Shown: positions 63,816-64,000 of the stretch, one piece after another
How positions within the stretch are numbered: the stretch's first letter is position 1
Layout of the letters: each line of letters begins with the position of its first letter
Source of the DNA: Macrostomum hystrix
Lineage: Eukaryota; Platyhelminthes; Macrostomidae
NCBI GenBank assembly: GCA_950097015.1
Contig: CATNEN010000031.1
Span: 744,001-808,000, forward strand
Length of the DNA stretch: 64,000 bases
Reading direction: 5' to 3'
Made by a program: the position numbers and the translations under genes
Notes under the pieces: model-generated
What the model was told of the DNA's origin: nothing
The model's database searches: none
The model's input: the letters and a program-made list of their open reading frames with translations, nothing else

Positions 63816-64000
63816 TTGAACTCATGAAGAGTAATCGACCATTTTCATTAGCTCGTTCTAGAGCTCTTTGCTTTTGTCTCTCTATTTCTTCTCATTACAT
63901 GATTCACTCGAGCCGTAGCCTCAAAGCCGCCGTAGACAATAATGGGGAATACCGATACCCCTAATGAGCACTGATGCAAAAGTCTATTCAAAGTTAGTCA

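Overview
This is genomic DNA from an animal, very probably a marine or aquatic invertebrate. The genes have short exons with GT-AG introns, secretory signal peptides and single transmembrane segments. The DNA between them is full of minisatellites, tRNA-derived SINEs, LINEs, mariner and hAT-like elements. I cannot place the lineage from sequence alone.

The core is a cluster of five minus-strand genes or gene remnants, A to E, that I rebuilt exon by exon from splice sites and reading phase. All belong to one family of type I membrane receptors. The full members have a signal peptide, one or two N-terminal F5/8C (fucolectin/discoidin-like) modules, two to six Ig-like modules, one transmembrane helix and a variable cytoplasmic tail. 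A (14034-6568, 549 aa) and C (35401-27820, about 1149 aa) have fully consistent phases and look intact. D (46641-38227) has one in-frame stop. B (24439-16868) is broken by an 85-bp duplication and by a missing half-domain exon where a LINE sits. E (61780-55060) has lost its 5' end.

The tails fall into three types. A and D end with two tyrosine motifs like ITIM/ITSM. B and E carry chains of small phase-0 exons of the pattern T-x-Y-(Y/E)-E-E ... RDPN. C has a glutamine-rich tail with no tyrosine in the exons I can see. D and E share an almost identical 4-kb ectodomain block but have different transmembrane and tail exons, like paired inhibitory/activating immune receptors. I infer a role in recognition (immune, self/non-self or adhesion); no function is proven.

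Layout. 1-6.1 kb: minisatellites and a small plus-strand gene for a 132-aa HLH-like protein. 6.5-14 kb: receptor A, with a THAP-encoding DNA transposon and inverted-repeat elements in its introns. 14-24.4 kb: microsatellites, then receptor B with a hAT-like MITE and a 3.4-kb LINE. 24.4-27.8 kb: repeats. 27.8-35.4 kb: receptor C. 35.4-38.2 kb: SINE and unassigned DNA. 38.2-46.6 kb: receptor D with a dead mariner. 47.1-49.9 kb: an A-rich insert resembling Polinton/adintovirus small structural genes. 50.7-53.5 kb: a MITE and a C-like tail fragment split by an RNase H-bearing LINE. 55-61.9 kb: receptor E with a second mariner copy. 62.1-64 kb: a second LINE copy and a duplicate of the D upstream region.
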